A program made the translations under genes and the position numbers. From Cloacimonetes bacterium UBA5835 (GTDB lineage: Bacteria > Cloacimonadota > Cloacimonadia > Cloacimonadales > Cloacimonadaceae), in contig DJGX01000035.1 in the NCBI GenBank assembly GCA_002432865.1, forward strand, positions 96,228 through 105,926: DNA of 9,699 nucleotides, written 5' to 3'. Under the pieces are notes generated by a model. The model worked only from the letters and a program-made list of their open reading frames with translations. It was not told the origin of the DNA and did not search any database. Of the stretch, positions 6,276-9,699 are shown in pieces. The stretch's first letter is position 1, and the number at the start of each line of letters is the position of its first letter.

Positions 6276-6315
6276 GACACTTATATATTAGAGAAAAATT
6301 CAAAGGAGTGTTAAA

Positions 6316-6477
6316 ATTAAGAAACTAATTCTTTACATTGTGTTGGTTGTAGTGTGTCTTAATCTGTTTTGTGCAGTTATCGACTGCACAGCCATTGAGC
6401 ACCAAACTCTTCCCGTCTATAAAGGTTCATTAAATGATTCTATCGTTAAAATTGTTTACGAAGTTCCGAATCGATAA
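6316..6477 (+). CDS. Small secreted peptide, apparent ATT start
   Basis: A 53-codon frame ending at TAA 6475-6477. Read from ATT 6316 it gives (M)KKLILYIVLVVVCLNLFC, then AVIDCTAIEHQ and TLPVYKGSLNDSIVKIVYEV, ending PNR. The N-terminus is a classic signal peptide: two lysines, about 14 hydrophobic residues, then a small-residue region (FCA or CTA). The mature peptide would be about 30 residues. AAAGGAG (6302-6308) lies 7 bases before ATT, which is ideal spacing, while no in-frame ATG, GTG or TTG exists between the upstream stop (6289-6291) and the ATT. In-frame GTG 6340 and TTG 6343 would cut into the signal core. So this is either a real AUU start, known for infC and usually linked to low or regulated translation, or an ATG lost by mutation. 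It sits 78 bases after the sigma-like gene and 47 before the barrel gene. I do not recognise the peptide. Confidence 0.6.
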   Translation: MKKLILYIVLVVVCLNLFCAVIDCTAIEHQTLPVYKGSLNDSIVKIVYEVPNR

Positions 6478-6524
6478 TATTCATCGTGCGGGGTGGATAT
6501 TTATCTACTTTATGGGAGAAAAAA

Positions 6525-8690
6525 GTGAAAAAAGAGTATAAGCTATTAAAAAGAAGTGAATGGCGAATCATACTATTATTTATTGCCCTTGCTCTAATCT
6601 CAAGCGTGTTAGATGCTATCAATACTTGGGATGCTTCAATAGAATATTTGAGCTTGATCGAAAGAATCGAAAACGATCATCGGCAACACCAGCGCATAGA
6701 TATTGGTGACATTCGTATGGGTAAAAATAATGATAACTACTCCCCATCCCCTTTCAGGGAAAAGCATTGGTTGTTTTATGATTCTAAAAATCTTTACTAT
6801 GCCGTAATCGCAGAAATAGATAGCAGCTTTAGTAGAGGAGTTGAAGCTGTCAGAGATGGCAACACTGCCAGTGATAATATTTACTTACAACTTATAACCC
6901 AACCAGAATCAAACCTTGCTTATGTTTATGGTTTTTCTCCGCTTGGGTGTAAAATGGATTATACAATAGATTATAGCTTTGGATCTAACTATAATTGGGA
7001 TAGCAGCTATCAATACAAATCGGAACTCCATAATAACTTATGGTTTATTGAGGCAACGATCCCTTTTAACGATCTTCGGTACTCGGGAGCTCCACCCTAT
7101 GAGTTTTCTGTGATGTTTAAAAGAACACACTACAAATCTATGTCTTACTATAGGTATCCTTATGTGGATTCAAAAATTGGATTAGATTATTTTAGAAGTT
7201 TTTATCCAATAACGATAGAAACTCATATCGAACATCAATGGAATCCTAAGCTTAAATTACACTCCACTATGGTCTATGATTTGCAAGAAGAACAGACAAA
7301 TGATTTGGCTGATTATACTGGGTTAAACTTCAGCTTAAAACCAGGTCAGAATAGCACTGCCAAACTCACAATCCAACCGGATTTTTCAGATACACCTCTT
7401 GATTCTGAATCTAATGTGTATAACAGCAAGTACCCACCAACGATAGAAGAAAATCGCAGTTTTTTCATTGAGGACTATGACTTATTAGCACCAAATGCAG
7501 ATTTTTGGTATACCCGAAAAATAATCAGCCCCATTATAGCATTGAAGTTCAATAGAATACAGAATAATAGCGCTTTGGCTGTTCTGGCGTTGAAGGATAA
7601 AGAAAATAGCGATGTGATGGATTCTGGAGATTATTGGTTAGCTGCCGGATATTCAAATAATGTCAGTAATAATCAAGTGATTCTCAATGCCTATACTCGC
7701 GGCTCTGAGGACTGGGCTGATTACAATTCTCTGGTGTACTTGATCACTGGCATACGACCAGGGAAAAATATACTTGTTAATCCAGAGTTTTGTTTTTCTT
7801 TTGACCATAAACCAAGCACAGACAAGGTCGGGACTTATGGTAAATTAGCCATTGCCTGGCAAGGTGAACACTTTTATCTTATGGGTGGTTCTGAATACCT
7901 CAGCCGTGATTTTACTGCGAGCATGGGCTCAATCAACGAAACCGATAGAGCGAATCTTGTAGCGCAAATTGAGTATCAAAAGTATTTTGATACTTACTTG
8001 AATTATCTTACATCCCAATTGACAATGTCAACAACATATAACCTTAAATTTGACACAAACTATTACCGGAGTTTAATATTTTCTACCAGTGCCACCGGAT
8101 TTAATAATGTCCTTACCCTAAGCTACAACACTGACTATTCGGAAGAATATTTCAGCTACATTATGCATTCAACCTATGCTCATACTCTCGGATTATCATC
8201 TTCCAAATACCAATATTTAATGCCATCGGCAAGTTTTACATCCGGAAAAAGTATTATCTACAGCCAGAATAGGACTGCAGATTACTTCAGTTTTGTACCA
8301 ACTATATGGACTGAGATCAATCAAAACACTACATTAGGATTGGGTATATACTATATCAAGTATAATGCCAAGCAAACAGATGTTTTTGATAATGAGTATT
8401 ATTTTTCAAACATCAATTTGAAAACTCAGTTTGTTGACAAAATATCCATTACGCAAGGGATAAGGATTAATAACTATACTAATACTATAGTTCCAGCTTC
8501 AGATGTATCTTCGGCGATATTCAAAAATGGCTATATAGGGTATTATGTTAACATCGACTGGATGGTAACGAAACATTTCAATTTAATAACCGGATATAAG
8601 TCCATAGAAAGCAGATATAGAATGGATGAGGAGAGAGAATTAGCTGTAGAAGAACAGAATATGTATCTAAAAGTGGAATACCAATTCTAA
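6525..8690 (+). CDS. Outer-membrane protein with CBM9-like domain and DUF5916-type barrel
   Basis: A 721-residue exported protein. I chose GTG 6525 because GGGAG (6514-6518) lies 6 bases upstream and it gives a proper signal peptide (MKKEYKLLKRSEWR, then IILLFIALALISSVLDA); the longer frame from GTG 6486 has no ribosome site. Residues 70-225 resemble a family 9 carbohydrate-binding (DOMON-like) fold: WLFYDSKNLYYAVIA, IYLQLITQPE and WFIEATIPFNDLRY. Residues 250-721 match DUF5916: LTIQPDFSDT at 281-290, ENRSFFIEDYDLL at 309-321 and FWYTRKIISPI at 327-337, followed by alternating aromatic beta-strands ending in VEYQF, the terminal aromatic expected for outer-membrane barrel insertion. Such proteins are thought to bind or pass ligands at the outer membrane, but no substrate is established. 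It follows the small secreted peptide by 47 bases, probably in one transcript, and a terminator closes the unit. Confidence 0.87.
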   Translation: MKKEYKLLKRSEWRIILLFIALALISSVLDAINTWDASIEYLSLIERIENDHRQHQRIDIGDIRMGKNNDNYSPSPFREKHWLFYDSKNLYYAVIAEIDSSFSRGVEAVRDGNTASDNIYLQLITQPESNLAYVYGFSPLGCKMDYTIDYSFGSNYNWDSSYQYKSELHNNLWFIEATIPFNDLRYSGAPPYEFSVMFKRTHYKSMSYYRYPYVDSKIGLDYFRSFYPITIETHIEHQWNPKLKLHSTMVYDLQEEQTNDLADYTGLNFSLKPGQNSTAKLTIQPDFSDTPLDSESNVYNSKYPPTIEENRSFFIEDYDLLAPNADFWYTRKIISPIIALKFNRIQNNSALAVLALKDKENSDVMDSGDYWLAAGYSNNVSNNQVILNAYTRGSEDWADYNSLVYLITGIRPGKNILVNPEFCFSFDHKPSTDKVGTYGKLAIAWQGEHFYLMGGSEYLSRDFTASMGSINETDRANLVAQIEYQKYFDTYLNYLTSQLTMSTTYNLKFDTNYYRSLIFSTSATGFNNVLTLSYNTDYSEEYFSYIMHSTYAHTLGLSSSKYQYLMPSASFTSGKSIIYSQNRTADYFSFVPTIWTEINQNTTLGLGIYYIKYNAKQTDVFDNEYYFSNINLKTQFVDKISITQGIRINNYTNTIVPASDVSSAIFKNGYIGYYVNIDWMVTKHFNLITGYKSIESRYRMDEERELAVEEQNMYLKVEYQF

Positions 8691-8748
8691 ATGGTTAGCA
8701 TCATTAACAACTTCTATTCACACTCTAAAATACTATTTCCATATATTC

Positions 8749-8785
8749 GGAAGCGGTCATCCAAACTGATGCTTGCTTCCATTTT
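8749..8785 (+). terminator. Hairpin terminator after the DUF5916 gene
   Basis: GGAAGC (8749-8754) pairs with GCTTCC (8775-8780). Two G-T pairs and one mismatch continue inward to CATC (8758-8761) with GATG (8768-8771), leaving a 6-base loop. The stem is followed by ATTTT (8781-8785). It lies about 60 bases after the stop at 8688-8690 and before the next gene's ribosome site, so it separates the barrel unit from the following beta-helix gene. Confidence 0.7.
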
Positions 8786-8801
8786 GACTATTAAGGATAA
8801 T

Positions 8802-9699
8802 ATGAAAACTCTATTGATGGTCCTGCTTCTTATGCCGTTCGTTCTTAGTGGGGCGACTCTCTATGTCGCCTTGGATGGCTCGCAAGCATATTCATCTATT
8901 CAAAGTGCAGTTAATGCCGCTGCGGATCAAGATACTATCCTCATCTACCCCGGCACCTACTATGAGAATATTGAGATTATTGGCAGGAACCTCAGCATCG
9001 GGAGCTTGGAGTTCACTACTGCGGATAGCACATACATCGCACAAACGGTGATAGACGCCAATCAAAGTGGAAGTTGCTTCAACATAACTGAAGATTCTGA
9101 GATTACGCTGCAGGGCTTGTATCTAACCAATGGCATTGGCACTCCGAGCTTCAATTGGGGGGACAGGAAAGGTGGAGCTGTATGTGTTTCGGAAAGTAAC
9201 ATCAATATTATTAACTGCCGATTGATTGGCAATGAAGCGTGGACTGGAGCCGGTGTTTATTTGCTTCATAGCTTTGCCTACCTTGCCGGAACGGTTATAA
9301 CTGATAACTGGGGGAAATGCTTTGGGGCACTAACATTTGCGGGATATTCTCTGGATGGTCCCAGAACACTGGAATTTGATCCTATCAACCGGTGTAGTAT
9401 ATACAACAATATTGCCGGCAGTTGTGGCAATGATATCACAATATTTTCGCAGTTTTATAATTCTATAGACATCTATCTGGATAAAGCCACAGTAGCCGCC
9501 AACTCCCCTTACTTGAAAGAATGCATTTATACAGAGCAATATGATACTGATCAAGAGTTTACCTACAATGCATTCATTAATGAAGCGGTTACTCAGCAGC
9601 AATTTGCCGATTTGTATGTAAGTTCTGAAGGCGATGATTCGAATTCAGGTTTAACACCCCAGACCGCACTGAAGACGATCGATCTGGGTGCTGATTGGG
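8802..9699 (+). CDS. Secreted right-handed beta-helix protein, 5' part (runs off the window)
   Basis: The frame is open from ATG 8802 to the last base (299 codons visible, no stop). AAGGA (8793-8797) sits 4 bases upstream of the ATG. Residues 1-17 form a signal peptide (MKTLLMVLLLMPFVLSG). Residues 18-265 look like a beta-helix: SSIQSAVNAAADQDTILIYP and GTYYENIEI form the first rungs, then STYIAQTVIDA. Residues 270-295 (DLYVSSEGDDSNSGLTPQTA, LKTIDLG) start a DUF1565-like segment. It is a collinear paralogue of the protein at 767: SIQAGINLAAVGDTVLISPG, TTYIAQTTIDG and DLWVSPDGSNANTG appear there within 5 residues of the same positions. By analogy the missing half should carry another helix and a T9SS sorting domain. 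Substrate or adhesive function cannot be told from this part. Confidence 0.9.
   Translation, partial: MKTLLMVLLLMPFVLSGATLYVALDGSQAYSSIQSAVNAAADQDTILIYPGTYYENIEIIGRNLSIGSLEFTTADSTYIAQTVIDANQSGSCFNITEDSEITLQGLYLTNGIGTPSFNWGDRKGGAVCVSESNINIINCRLIGNEAWTGAGVYLLHSFAYLAGTVITDNWGKCFGALTFAGYSLDGPRTLEFDPINRCSIYNNIAGSCGNDITIFSQFYNSIDIYLDKATVAANSPYLKECIYTEQYDTDQEFTYNAFINEAVTQQQFADLYVSSEGDDSNSGLTPQTALKTIDLGADW

Noticed and set aside
6486..6524. Longer start (GTG 6486) for the DUF5916 protein
   Set aside because: It has no ribosome site, and its 13 extra residues precede a better lysine-rich signal peptide start at GTG 6525 with GGGAG at the right spacing.
8848..9051. 67-codon + strand frame inside the second beta-helix gene
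   Set aside because: It is an out-of-frame shadow of the real gene starting at 8802, which has a signal peptide and paralogue support.

Overview
The window is AT-rich bacterial DNA. It probably comes from the Candidatus Cloacimonadota or a relative in the Fibrobacterota-Chlorobiota-Bacteroidota group. The reasons are two long secreted parallel beta-helix proteins, one ending in a classic type IX secretion (Por) sorting domain with the NYPNPFNPSTT motif, and a CBM9/DUF5916-type outer-membrane barrel protein. The phylum is inferred from protein style only; there is no rRNA or housekeeping marker. Every gene I can support lies on the + strand.

Layout. Bases 1-378 hold no gene but contain a mirrored array of 11-bp repeats around a 33-base palindrome (130-211) and a spaced inverted repeat (1-15 with 94-108). 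Bases 379-636 are the headless C-terminal sorting domain of a lost secreted protein, followed by a hairpin. A complete 769-residue secreted beta-helix protein follows (767-3076) with its own terminator. After about 450 bases without a gene comes a collapsed defence-type cluster: a SNF2/DEAD helicase reduced to its first and (probably) last codons (3557-3802), an apparently intact RhuM-family gene (3804-4829), a frameshifted unrecognised gene (4829-5031), and the first 26 codons of an OLD/RecF-like AAA ATPase (5056-5136).

Bases 5146-8690 form a likely transcription unit. It has a sigma-factor-like protein with an apparent second copy of the region-2 motif and a novel C-terminal domain, a 53-codon secreted peptide whose only well-placed start is ATT, and a 721-residue CBM9-like plus DUF5916 outer-membrane protein that closes with a terminator hairpin. 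The window ends inside a second secreted beta-helix gene (8802 onwards, no stop reached), a paralogue of the one at 767.

How it may fit together (inference): this looks like a locus for surface or secreted proteins (two beta-helix exoproteins, a barrel protein and a small secreted peptide), into which a restriction/defence cassette was inserted and then eroded, leaving rhuM as the only full-length member. The sigma-like gene sits directly upstream of the peptide and barrel genes and could control them, but the sequence alone does not prove this.
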